Assembly (NCBI GenBank): GCA_046303375.1 | Contig: JBKCGB010000022.1 | Location: 1-16,716 of the forward strand | DNA from: UBA965 sp046303375 | GTDB taxonomy: Bacteria > Chloroflexota > Chloroflexia > Chloroflexales > Roseiflexaceae | Direction: 5' to 3' | DNA length: 16,716 nucleotides | Shown here: piece after piece, positions 6,056 through 13,463 of the stretch | Numbering within the stretch: the first letter of the stretch is position 1 | Layout of the letters: the number at the start of each line of letters is the position of its first letter | Program-made: the position numbers and the translations under genes | Notes under the pieces: model-generated | Told to the model about the DNA's origin: nothing | The model's database searches: none | What the model saw: only the letters and a program-made list of their open reading frames with translations

Positions 6056-8212
6056 TTATTGCCTGCGGATGATTTCGCCGGCTACAGGCAACGTAAAGCT
6101 AAAGGTGCTCCCTTTGTCGAGCACGCTTGTGGCCCATACCCGCCCGCCTTGGAGCTCGACGAGCCCCTTGACAATCGACAAGCCGAGCCCGGTGCCACCA
6201 ATGCTCTTGGTGTTGGAGTTGTCGACGCGCATAAAGCGGTCCCAGATGCGCTGCAAATGGTCGGGGGCAATCCCGATGCCCGTGTCAGTGACGCTGATAC
6301 ACACGAAACGTCCAATTGGGTGTTGGTCGGGTAGGTCGGTCAGTTCGCGCACGCGCATAACGATTTCTCCACCTTCAGGTGAGTACTTGGCCGCGTTGGT
6401 GAGTAGATTGGTCATAATTTGGCGTACGCGGTCTTTGTCGGCGTGGACGGGTGGGGTGTCGCTGGCAATGTCGACGGTAATTGAGTGCTTGTCAAAGACA
6501 TGTTGCCGTTGCAGTTGTCGTGCCAAGTCGTTACAGAGTTCTTGCAGGGGCACCGTCCAACGATTAATCCGCACCGTGTTGGCTTCGATGCGGGCGAAAT
6601 CGAGAATGTCGTTAACCAGATTATCGAGATTTTCGGCTTCTTGGCGCAAAATTTTGAGAAACCGGCGCTGATCGTCAGCCGAGAACTCGCGGGTCAGCAA
6701 AATATCCGAATACCCCATGATTGAGGTGAGTGGCGTACGCAACTCGTGTGACACCATCGACGTGAATTCCGTTTTGAGGCGGTCGGCTTCTTTCTCACGC
6801 GTCAGGTCGTGGATGACCCATAAGCGCCCCGTAATCTGCTCGCTACTGTCACTGGTAGGCACCGACATAATGCTCAGCTCTTGGTGCGGGTTGCGCAACT
6901 TGAGGTGAATGGCAAACTCTTGTTCGGGGGTGGCTTGCCCTTTGGTGCAAAAGTCGCTAAATGCTGCCGAATCGTGGAAGCGGGGCAGAATCAGGCTGAG
7001 AATATCGAACGGTACGCGGAAATTCGCGCCGACTTGCGCCTGTTGTAGCCCCCACATCTGCAAAAACGACGGATTGTGGCGCAACACCTGGCCATGACGG
7101 TCGATTAGTACGAGTCCCGACGGGATACTGTGGAAGACTTGGCTGAGCTGCGTGCTCCGCTCGAGCATCTCTTGGTAGCGTAGGGCACGGCGCAACGGTT
7201 GGACGGCAGCTTCGGCGACACCCAGTGCCATCGCAGATTCGTTGTCGCCAAAGGCGTTGGAGCGCGTGCTATCGAGGATGAGCACGGCTTCAGCACGCCC
7301 ATCTACCGTGATAGGGATAGCCAGTTTGGCGCGGATTTCTGGCTTTGTTTCATAAAAATAATCAACATCTTGGGTGACTTCGCGCATCAACACTGAGCGT
7401 GCACTGCGAGCGACCTTGCCCGCGATGCCACTTTCCCAGCTCCAGCGATGGCGTTTGTGCTCACCACTGATGTCGGGGAGCAACGTCACCGTGTAGCCGT
7501 GAGTGGCGACTAGTTCGAGCTCTTGGCGGTCGTGGTCCACATACACAATGCTCCCTGCTTCGGCTCCCGTGTACTCAATGCCACGTGCCAGAATCAAGGG
7601 AAGCAGGCTGTGTAGTGGCAAGGGGGGATCGAAGTCTTGGCGTAGACGTGACAGGAGCTGCGCCAAATCGAGGTGCTTGCTATAGGTGACGATGGCCTGT
7701 TCGTCAGGTGGATTGGGGTTGTCTTGCAGCGCATGCAAGGCATGATCGATTTCGGCTGCAAGCAAGGGCATGATGGCGTGAATTGATGCCAAATCGCCCG
7801 CTGACAAGGCATTGTCAGCATCCCCACGAAACTCAATGATCCCGAGCACGCTCTCTTGCCACCGTACGGGGATGCCCGTTACCATCATCGTTTCTGCAAT
7901 CACATCACCTGCAGGTTGCGCCACACTGATGGTGGTGCTATAGCTGGTGATTTCGTTGAGCGTACGCGTCTTGTTGAGCTCGTCGTCATCCCATGGCGCA
8001 CTCCACGATGCACTGGTGAGCACCGTGATAGCCGTCTCTGCCTCGCTGGTGGTGTGCCAGTAGGTCAGGCGGGCATCGTGATAGCTGATGACAGTACGGA
8101 GCAAGCCGAGCACGTGTTCGGCACGTGTTGCAAACGGCTGTGTCGTTGCAAGCGCTTTGGCACATGCCGAAATAATATGAAGATGAGGTGGTGTCAGTGG
8201 AATTGTCGACAT
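6056..8212 (-). CDS. Cytosolic hybrid-sensor histidine kinase, GAF-GAF-PAS-HisKA-HATPase
   Basis: A 718-residue sensor kinase without membrane segments. Residues about 10-160 look like a divergent GAF domain. Residues 200-340 form a clear GAF domain (AGSIVYVDHDRQELELVATHGY, then GIAGKVARSARSVL). Residues about 355-465 are a PAS domain (LVLIDRHGQVLRHNPSFLQMWG). The kinase core follows: H-box SHELRTPL with His489, N-box NLLTNAAKYSPEGG (about 602-615), G1 DTGIGI and G2 GGTGLGLSIVKGL. All catalytic boxes are intact. It autophosphorylates His489 and would pass phosphate to a response regulator. No receiver domain is fused and no response regulator lies in the window, so it is an orphan. The start is placed at ATG 8212; a TTG four codons upstream lacks a Shine-Dalgarno, and the ATG has only a weak one. 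The signal is unknown; GAF domains often bind small ligands, haem or bilins. Confidence 0.93.
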   Translation of the reverse strand: MSTIPLTPPHLHIISACAKALATTQPFATRAEHVLGLLRTVISYHDARLTYWHTTSEAETAITVLTSASWSAPWDDDELNKTRTLNEITSYSTTISVAQPAGDVIAETMMVTGIPVRWQESVLGIIEFRGDADNALSAGDLASIHAIMPLLAAEIDHALHALQDNPNPPDEQAIVTYSKHLDLAQLLSRLRQDFDPPLPLHSLLPLILARGIEYTGAEAGSIVYVDHDRQELELVATHGYTVTLLPDISGEHKRHRWSWESGIAGKVARSARSVLMREVTQDVDYFYETKPEIRAKLAIPITVDGRAEAVLILDSTRSNAFGDNESAMALGVAEAAVQPLRRALRYQEMLERSTQLSQVFHSIPSGLVLIDRHGQVLRHNPSFLQMWGLQQAQVGANFRVPFDILSLILPRFHDSAAFSDFCTKGQATPEQEFAIHLKLRNPHQELSIMSVPTSDSSEQITGRLWVIHDLTREKEADRLKTEFTSMVSHELRTPLTSIMGYSDILLTREFSADDQRRFLKILRQEAENLDNLVNDILDFARIEANTVRINRWTVPLQELCNDLARQLQRQHVFDKHSITVDIASDTPPVHADKDRVRQIMTNLLTNAAKYSPEGGEIVMRVRELTDLPDQHPIGRFVCISVTDTGIGIAPDHLQRIWDRFMRVDNSNTKSIGGTGLGLSIVKGLVELQGGRVWATSVLDKGSTFSFTLPVAGEIIRRQ

Positions 8213-8252
8213 GTCAATGCTCAATCGTGTTAATGCATACTTCTCTACTCGT

Positions 8253-8282
8253 ATTGTAGAGGTCGGAGTCCGTGATTGTCAA
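8253..8282 (-). promoter_or_regulatory. Near-consensus sigma-70 promoter of the histidine kinase operon
   Basis: On the minus strand a perfect TTGACA (plus 8277-8282) is followed after 18 bases by TACAAT (plus 8253-8258, five of six). Transcription would begin near 8246, giving a leader of about 34 bases. The -35 also lies in a small palindrome, TTGTC-AAC-GACAA (8276-8288). The rest of the 280-base divergent gap (8213-8492) shows no convincing gene or riboswitch. Confidence 0.75.
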
Positions 8283-8441
8283 CGACAACAGAGATGATGG
8301 ATGCCACAATCAGTGTACATGTCATCGAAATAATCCGCATTCTGATGCGCTTGAGGTCGTGTATATCATGGTAGGTGTAATGATGATTATTGAGGGAATT
8401 TAAGAAATATGTCTGCATCCCACAAAATTCGTGAAATCTGT

Positions 8442-8447
8442 TACAAT
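8442..8447 (+). promoter_or_regulatory. Possible -10 box of the ABC importer operon
   Basis: TACAAT lies about 45 bases before the start of the binding-protein gene and matches the sigma-70 -10 consensus in five of six bases. No good -35 is found at 16-18 bases upstream, so an activator-dependent promoter or a chance match is possible. I see no thiamine (THI-box) riboswitch motif in this leader. Confidence 0.3.
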
Positions 8448-8492
8448 GGTTCAAATTAGATGTGGATGATACAGGTTAAAGGGGAGAGGACC

Positions 8493-9497
8493 ATGTTGAA
8501 GCGTGTATTTGGGATGCTGTTGTTGGTGGTGCTTGTGGCCTGTGGGTCGAGTGCTCCGGCTGCTCCTGTCGCCACCGACGATGGTGGTGCAGCTAGTGGC
8601 AAAACGGTTCGTGTCGGCTATGTGCCGGTACTCATCTATGCACCATTGTATGTTGGTATTGAGCGCGGTTATTTTGCCGCCGAGGGTATCACCATCGAGT
8701 CAACGCCCATTCAAGGAGGCAGCGATGCCGTGGTCCAGTTGGCAGCTGGTAATTTTGATGCCGCCTTGGGTGGTGCTGGGGCTGGGCTGTTTAATGCGGC
8801 TGCTCGTGGCGTCAAATTCTCCATTGTCGCCCCCATGCACAGCGAAAAGCCACCAGTGAGTAGCCCGCTGGTGATTAGTGCCAAGCGTACTGCAGAATTC
8901 ACCTCGGTTGCCGATTTAAAGGGCAAAAAAGTCGCTATCAACGCAACTGGTGCAGCCACCGAGTACTGGTTGAGTGAGGCACTCCAAAAGGGTGGTTTGA
9001 CCATTGACGATGTCGAAGTGGTGACGGTGCCATTCAAGGATGTGCCGGCTTCGCTCGACAGCAATGCAATTGATGCCGCCATTTTGGGTGAGCCGTTGGC
9101 GACCATCAACATTGATAAAGGATTGGTGAGCATTCTGTCCAATGATTTCATTGACGGCTTTGGTGCAACCTATCTCTACATGAGTGAATCAATGTTGGCC
9201 GATCAAGCGACTGCCCAGGGCTTCATGCGGGCCTATCTCAAGGCGTGTGCCGACATGCAGGGTGACTACATGACACCCGAAATCGCCGCCATTGTCGAGA
9301 AATACACCAAGGTACCGGCAGCAGTAGTCGAAAAAGCTGCATTACCGCAGTACGATGCTACAGGTGCGATTCCGGTCGATGATTTAGCCGCATTGCAAGC
9401 GTATTTCCGGTCGCGCAAGCTGCTCGAATATGATGCAGACCTCGATATTGCCACCATCGTGAATGCTGATTTGGCAGCGAGTGTTGCCGGAAAGTAG
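8493..9497 (+). CDS. NMT1/THI5-like ABC transporter substrate-binding lipoprotein
   Basis: A 334-residue lipoprotein: basic N-terminus, hydrophobic core and lipobox L-V-A-C with Cys17 as the lipidated residue, then a short Ala/Gly-rich spacer. The mature part starts VRVGYVPVLIYAPLYVGIERGYFAAEGI and continues with GGSDAVVQLAAGNFDAALGG, DLKGKKVAIN and VPFKDVPASLDSNAIDAAILGEP. This is the fold and motif order of NMT1/THI5/SsuA-type binding proteins. They capture small molecules such as nitrate, sulfonates, pyrimidine thiamine precursors or aromatic acids outside the membrane. The start is at 8493, with AGGGGAGAGG just upstream; an in-frame ATG at 8463 is disfavoured because it would put residues ahead of the signal peptide. 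The ATPase starts six bases after its stop, so it leads an operon of binding protein, ATPase and permease-prenyltransferase. The ligand cannot be deduced from sequence alone. Confidence 0.92.
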   Translation: MLKRVFGMLLLVVLVACGSSAPAAPVATDDGGAASGKTVRVGYVPVLIYAPLYVGIERGYFAAEGITIESTPIQGGSDAVVQLAAGNFDAALGGAGAGLFNAAARGVKFSIVAPMHSEKPPVSSPLVISAKRTAEFTSVADLKGKKVAINATGAATEYWLSEALQKGGLTIDDVEVVTVPFKDVPASLDSNAIDAAILGEPLATINIDKGLVSILSNDFIDGFGATYLYMSESMLADQATAQGFMRAYLKACADMQGDYMTPEIAAIVEKYTKVPAAVVEKAALPQYDATGAIPVDDLAALQAYFRSRKLLEYDADLDIATIVNADLAASVAGK

Positions 9498-9503
9498 CAT
9501 GCG

Positions 9504-10280
9504 ATGATGCACCCACGTGTATCAGTCGAATTTACCGATGTGGGGGTCACCTACGCCAATGGCGTGGTGGCCCTCGCTGCGCTTTCGTTGAGTATTGCAC
9601 CCAACCAGGCTGTCTGTGTGGTAGGGCCGAGTGGCTGTGGCAAGACGACCCTGCTTCGGTTGCTGGCAGGGCTCGAGCGCCCGAGCCAAGGGCAGGTGCA
9701 CATAGCACAGTCCATGCGCATGGCTATGGTCTTTCAGCAGGGGCTACTCTTTCCGTGGCTGAGTGTGGCCGACAACATCAGCTACGGCTTGATGACGCAG
9801 GGTGCCACGCCCACGCAATGCCGGAGTGCTGCCCGTGAATGGTGCGAGCGTATGGGGTTACAACGCTTCATTGACGTCTATCCCCACCAACTCTCAGGTG
9901 GTATGCAGCAGCGTGTGGGGTTGGCACGGGCGTTGGCTGTCAACCCAGATCTCCTGTTGCTCGACGAGCCGTTTGCGGCGCTCGATGCGCAAACACGCCT
10001 GCTGATGCAGGAGCTCTTGTGCGACCTGCGCCGGCAAGGGATGTGTCGGAGCCTGCTGTTTGTGACCCACGCCATTGACGAGGCCTTGTTGGTCGGCGAC
10101 CGGGTGGTGGTGTTGTCGGCGCGCCCAGGGCGGATCTTGGCCGACCTCAGCCCGGAATTCGATCGGCAAGTCAGCCTCGACACGATTCGCACTCAGCCAG
10201 TGTTTACCCAAACCTTTCATCAGATTTGGCAGCTCATTCGCACCGAAGTGGTCGCACAGATGCATGAGGGGGTGTCGTGA
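9504..10280 (+). CDS. ABC transporter ATP-binding protein, SsuB/TauB/NrtD type
   Basis: A 258-residue nucleotide-binding subunit energising the importer. Walker A is GPSGCGKTT (residues 41-49), the Q-loop is in FQQG (77-80) and the signature is LSGGMQQR (130-137). Walker B is LLLLDEP (150-156) with catalytic Glu155, the D-loop is ALD and the switch His189 is in VTHAIDEA. The VLSARPGRI segment after about 200 is typical of the nitrate/sulfonate/taurine/NMT1 subfamily. All key residues are present. Two ATGs occur in tandem (9504 and 9507); GGAAAG at 9489-9494 favours the first. The stop TGA overlaps the next start (TGATG at 10278-10282), indicating translational coupling with the permease. Confidence 0.94.
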   Translation: MMHPRVSVEFTDVGVTYANGVVALAALSLSIAPNQAVCVVGPSGCGKTTLLRLLAGLERPSQGQVHIAQSMRMAMVFQQGLLFPWLSVADNISYGLMTQGATPTQCRSAAREWCERMGLQRFIDVYPHQLSGGMQQRVGLARALAVNPDLLLLDEPFAALDAQTRLLMQELLCDLRRQGMCRSLLFVTHAIDEALLVGDRVVVLSARPGRILADLSPEFDRQVSLDTIRTQPVFTQTFHQIWQLIRTEVVAQMHEGVS

Positions 10281-11935
10281 TGACCCCACAAAGTCGCTGG
10301 TTGTCATGGCTTTCTCCCCTGTTACTTGTCGTGTTGTGGGAGGGTGCCGTGTGGGCCGGTCTGCTCAATCGCATCTTTATCCCGCCACCCAGTGAGGTCG
10401 TGGTCGCATTGGTGCGTGCAATCAGTGATGGGAGCATGCAACGCGATGTCATCGTGAGCAGTCAGCGTATTGCGTTGGGGTTTCTGCTTGGCGCCATTCC
10501 TGCCACATTGCTGGGGGTGTGGAGTGGGCTGAATCGCACCGTGCTTGCATTGGTGCGCCCGCTTGCCGTGATGTTGTACCCGATTCCCAAAATTGCCTTG
10601 TTACCATTGGTGATCGTGGTACTGGGGATTGGTGAAGTCAGCAAAATTGTGACGGTAGCGGTGAGTGTCTTTTTGATGGTCGTGATTCACACGATTGGGG
10701 GGGTGTTGCAGATCGACCAGCGCTATTTTGAAGCAGCCAAAGTGTTTGGGGCGACCCAGCGCACCATCTTTGCCACGGTAGCCTGGCCAGCCAGCTTACC
10801 TGCGATTGTTGAGGGGTGGAAGCTGGCCATGGGCTTTGCACTCACGCTGATTGTGGGTGTGGAATTCGTCGGTGCAAGTGACGGCATCGGCTATCGCATC
10901 TGGCAATCCTATGAACTCTACGCCATCGCTGATATGATGGCTGCTGTGTGTGTAATCGCGTTGCTCGGGTGGATTGTGACCATGACGCTCGACGAAATCG
11001 AGCGGCTGGTGGTGCCGTGGCGCTATGCTGCAAAGGAGAGACGTATGGCGGCGATTCGTACATGGTGGGGTGCAGTACGCCCATGGAGTTATACTGCTGC
11101 CATCATTCCCGTCTTGTTGGGTGCGGCAGTGGCCGCCCACGAGGTGCCCATTCAGTGGGGCTATCTGGTGCTGGCGGTCATCGGCTCGATTGCGATTCAG
11201 GGTGGTACCAACCTGATGAACGACTACTACGACTACCGCAAAGGGACTGATACTCCAGCCGTCAAAGGCACCGGCGGTGCACTGCTCCGCGGTGATCTCA
11301 CTCCTGCTCAGATTTTTTGGGCTGGGATTATCGCTTTTGCAATAGGTGCCACCATCGGCCTCTATTTTGTCTCAGAGCGGGGTGCATTCATTTTTTGGTT
11401 GGGGCTGTGCAGTGTGGCGGTCGGCTATTTTTATACTGCTGGCCCGTTTGCGTTGGCATATGTGGGGCTGGGCGAAATCGCAGTGTTCATCTTTATGGGA
11501 CCAGTGATGGTGCTGGGCTCGTACTACCTGCAACAGCCCGTCATTTCGTGGCCCGCTGTCTGGGTGTCATTGCCCGTGGCATTTGTGGTTGCAGCCATTT
11601 TGCATGCAAATAATCTGCGCGACATTGATACCGATCGCCTCAATCACAAACGCACCTTGGCAACGGTCTTTGGGCGGGCTGGAGCGCGCATCGAATACTA
11701 CATCCTCGTAGGTGGCACCTTTGTCAGCCAGTGGGTGTTGATTGCGCTGGGTCTGGTACCGTGGCCGACATTGTTGACCACGTTGATGGTGCCATTGGCG
11801 TGGCGCTTGATGCAGATTGCAGGGCGTGAAACAGACCCTGCTGCGCTCCATCCCGTGTTGCGCCAGAGTGCGGTGTTGCATATGCGGTTTGGTCTGCTCT
11901 ATGTGTTGGGATGGATGTTGGCGCTGTGGGTGTGA
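10280..11935 (+). CDS. Fusion protein: ABC permease (NMT1/SsuC type) plus MenA-like prenyltransferase
   Basis: One uninterrupted frame encodes 551 residues with two complete membrane domains. Residues 1-255 are an importer permease with about six membrane segments and the EAA loop EAAKVFGATQRTIFATVAWP (151-170), which docks on the ATPase. Residues 256-551 are a full-length UbiA-family enzyme of the MenA type. It has a first Asp motif N-D-Y-Y-D-Y-R-K-G-T-D (about 314-324), a second motif NNLRDIDTD (444-452) and GYFYTAGPFALAYVGLGEI. MenA attaches a polyprenyl chain to 1,4-dihydroxy-2-naphthoate in menaquinone synthesis. No stop codon separates them, and the linker is only about WRYAAKERR. A Shine-Dalgarno and ATG at the junction could also give free MenA. 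The start at 10280 overlaps the ATPase stop (TGATG). Both parts have normal family lengths, so a lost stop codon is the simplest origin. Sequencing error at the former stop is the main alternative. Confidence 0.85.
   Translation: MTPQSRWLSWLSPLLLVVLWEGAVWAGLLNRIFIPPPSEVVVALVRAISDGSMQRDVIVSSQRIALGFLLGAIPATLLGVWSGLNRTVLALVRPLAVMLYPIPKIALLPLVIVVLGIGEVSKIVTVAVSVFLMVVIHTIGGVLQIDQRYFEAAKVFGATQRTIFATVAWPASLPAIVEGWKLAMGFALTLIVGVEFVGASDGIGYRIWQSYELYAIADMMAAVCVIALLGWIVTMTLDEIERLVVPWRYAAKERRMAAIRTWWGAVRPWSYTAAIIPVLLGAAVAAHEVPIQWGYLVLAVIGSIAIQGGTNLMNDYYDYRKGTDTPAVKGTGGALLRGDLTPAQIFWAGIIAFAIGATIGLYFVSERGAFIFWLGLCSVAVGYFYTAGPFALAYVGLGEIAVFIFMGPVMVLGSYYLQQPVISWPAVWVSLPVAFVVAAILHANNLRDIDTDRLNHKRTLATVFGRAGARIEYYILVGGTFVSQWVLIALGLVPWPTLLTTLMVPLAWRLMQIAGRETDPAALHPVLRQSAVLHMRFGLLYVLGWMLALWV
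11032..11047 (+). promoter_or_regulatory. Internal Shine-Dalgarno and start codon at the permease/prenyltransferase junction
   Basis: AAAGGAGAG (11032-11040) is followed by ATG at 11045-11047, six bases after AGGAG. This is one of the best ribosome sites in the window, and it sits exactly where the UbiA domain begins, inside the fused frame. It could produce a separate prenyltransferase from the same mRNA, or be a fossil of a former two-gene layout. Confidence 0.6.
11045..11935 (+). CDS. menA: MenA-like 1,4-dihydroxy-2-naphthoate prenyltransferase (alternative internal product)
   Basis: If translation starts at the internal ATG, the product is 296 residues, the usual length of stand-alone MenA. 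It begins MAAIRTWWGAVRPWSYTAAI, a typical MenA N-terminus. Its prenyl-diphosphate and Mg2+ binding Asp motifs lie at about residues 59-69 and 190-197. Nine hydrophobic segments are expected. Proteins of this type catalyse the step DHNA plus polyprenyl diphosphate to demethylmenaquinone in the membrane. Other UbiA members (chlorophyll, ubiquinone, haem O) differ in the GYFYTAGP...GLGE stretch, so MenA is the best call. No other men or mqn gene is in the window. This entry describes the same DNA as the C-terminal half of the fusion and is given separately because the start signal supports it. Confidence 0.65.
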   Translation: MAAIRTWWGAVRPWSYTAAIIPVLLGAAVAAHEVPIQWGYLVLAVIGSIAIQGGTNLMNDYYDYRKGTDTPAVKGTGGALLRGDLTPAQIFWAGIIAFAIGATIGLYFVSERGAFIFWLGLCSVAVGYFYTAGPFALAYVGLGEIAVFIFMGPVMVLGSYYLQQPVISWPAVWVSLPVAFVVAAILHANNLRDIDTDRLNHKRTLATVFGRAGARIEYYILVGGTFVSQWVLIALGLVPWPTLLTTLMVPLAWRLMQIAGRETDPAALHPVLRQSAVLHMRFGLLYVLGWMLALWV

Positions 11936-11968
11936 TGGGTGTTGCCATCGCACGCGCTATTAATTGTA

Positions 11969-11996
11969 TTGGTTTTGCGACAGTATGTAGTAAAAT
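11969..11996 (+). promoter_or_regulatory. Possible promoter of the 12034 lipoprotein gene
   Basis: TTGGTT (11969-11974) and TAAAAT (11991-11996) are 16 bases apart in an AT-rich gap, about 38 bases before the lipoprotein start. Both boxes are imperfect. No terminator was seen between the prenyltransferase and this gene, so read-through is also possible. Confidence 0.3.
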
Positions 11997-12033
11997 AATA
12001 TTGGAAACACGGTCTTGATGAGAAGAGGCGATC

Positions 12034-13374
12034 ATGTGGCAGCGACTTGGCCTGTGGATAGGGTTGTGTAGCATTATTGTGAGCTGTGGTACGACAACGA
12101 CGCCGCCATCAGCGCTGACTCCTACCAGTGTGATAGATGCGGATTCCCCCCGTGATACAGCCATTCCCCCTACCGATAACGAGGCGCAGTCTCCTGCAGC
12201 TCCACTTGCTACCGCCAGTGCTACCGCCTTTGTGGTGCCATCATCTACGCCAAGTAATGCGAGTGCACCAGATGCAACGGCGATTGTGGCTACTGTCCAG
12301 GCTGCACTGCCCGCAACCATCACACCTGATGCCTCAGGATTGACAGGGTCATCGCTCGGTGAAACAGCGGTCGTGGCGATTTGGCAGGATGACAGTGGTC
12401 CATATTTTGCAGCGATTACGACGGGTATGATGGATGACATTGACACGCCACATCCCCTGACCATCTATCAAAAACAAGGCAACACATTTGTGGCGGTGAC
12501 TCACTACGACTACGTGGATGGAGAGTACGTGGTTGGTATCGAGTTAATTCCCAATATTGACCCCAAAAAGTCATTCTTTGTGGTGCATGGTGGGATCGGT
12601 GCGCATAGTAGCTTTGGCACAGTCTTCTCATTTGATGGAAAAAATCTCAAAGTCGAAGTCCAAGGGGGTTCGGATGCTGGTGGTGGTGCGATTACCATCG
12701 AGGATGTCAACAGCGATGGCGTGGCCGACGTGGTCGCCGATGCCACCGACTACTATGTCTTTTGCTATGCCTGTGGTGTCCGTATCTGGAATAACACCGT
12801 CTATGCGTGGGATGGCACCGCATTTGTGGAGCAAAAAATCCAACCAGCCAGTGATGCAGCTACCAACAAGATTGTGGCATATGCGCAGGCTCAACGCTGG
12901 AACAAAGTCGATGCGTTGTTGGCACAGTTGATGCCGCCATCCATGATGCCCGACAAATGGAATGTGGCGTTGATGCGGCATGCTGCAGCGTTGCGCAGAC
13001 CAGCCGATGATGAAGCGTTTCCGTTGTTGGCGCAGATTTTTTATGGTGACTATGCTGCGGCCATTGCATTGCTAAAAGCAGCAGGTGCCACTGAAGTAGC
13101 CACCATCGACGGGAGCTGGTTTGCGGGACCCATTAGTACGGGGCAAGACCCAGCCGACACCATGGAATTCCGTGTAGCTGCGGCTGACAACATGATTGCT
13201 TTTGCTGATCTAGCCCTTGCCCAAGACCCCAACGATTCCGAGGCGCAATTTATTCGTGGCTGGGCGCGCACCCTCAAAAACCCCCGTGATGCTGCGGGGT
13301 TGATGGATCTGCAAGCCGTCGCCCAAATCGACCCATTTTATGCGGCGGTGCGCAATGCAATTGTGGCACGTTAG
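12034..13374 (+). CDS. Lipoprotein of unknown function with a calcium-loop-like motif
   Basis: A 446-residue predicted lipoprotein with signal segment 1-17 and lipobox I-V-S-C (Cys18). A long Thr/Pro/Ser/Ala-rich linker (about 20-100) probably spans the cell-wall region. A globular part (about 108-270) contains ITIEDVNSDGVADVVADA, in which D-x-N-x-D-G-x-x-D (224-232) matches EF-hand-like calcium loops of FG-GAP/VCBS and dockerin repeats, and a CYACG pair. The last ~170 residues look alpha-helical with alternating Ala/Leu helices (FADLALAQDPNDSEAQFIRGWAR), similar to tetratricopeptide-like repeats. The start has AGAGG six bases upstream. I do not recognise a named family. It lies between the importer-MenA operon and the glycogen genes in the same direction, but nothing shows a shared role. 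Confidence 0.85.
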   Translation: MWQRLGLWIGLCSIIVSCGTTTTPPSALTPTSVIDADSPRDTAIPPTDNEAQSPAAPLATASATAFVVPSSTPSNASAPDATAIVATVQAALPATITPDASGLTGSSLGETAVVAIWQDDSGPYFAAITTGMMDDIDTPHPLTIYQKQGNTFVAVTHYDYVDGEYVVGIELIPNIDPKKSFFVVHGGIGAHSSFGTVFSFDGKNLKVEVQGGSDAGGGAITIEDVNSDGVADVVADATDYYVFCYACGVRIWNNTVYAWDGTAFVEQKIQPASDAATNKIVAYAQAQRWNKVDALLAQLMPPSMMPDKWNVALMRHAAALRRPADDEAFPLLAQIFYGDYAAAIALLKAAGATEVATIDGSWFAGPISTGQDPADTMEFRVAAADNMIAFADLALAQDPNDSEAQFIRGWARTLKNPRDAAGLMDLQAVAQIDPFYAAVRNAIVAR

Positions 13375-13463
13375 CAGGTATACGCTATTCTGTGGTACGA
13401 TTGAGCACTGCGGTGATTATGTCGGTGGGAGCCACCAGCACATCGAAGCGTGGGGAGGGTATG

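Noticed and set aside
8245..8454. Minus-strand small hydrophobic peptide gene in the divergent gap
   Set aside because: It overlaps the kinase promoter, lacks a Shine-Dalgarno and has no coding character; judged to be chance.
8213..8492. TPP riboswitch ahead of the NMT1-like binding protein
   Set aside because: The conserved CUGAGA and thi-box segments are absent, so thiamine-precursor transport is not supported by the leader.
11724..12464. 246-residue minus-strand ORF spanning the menA end and lipoprotein start
   Set aside because: It runs antisense to two real genes; its Ser/Ala-rich sequence mirrors the lipoprotein linker codons.
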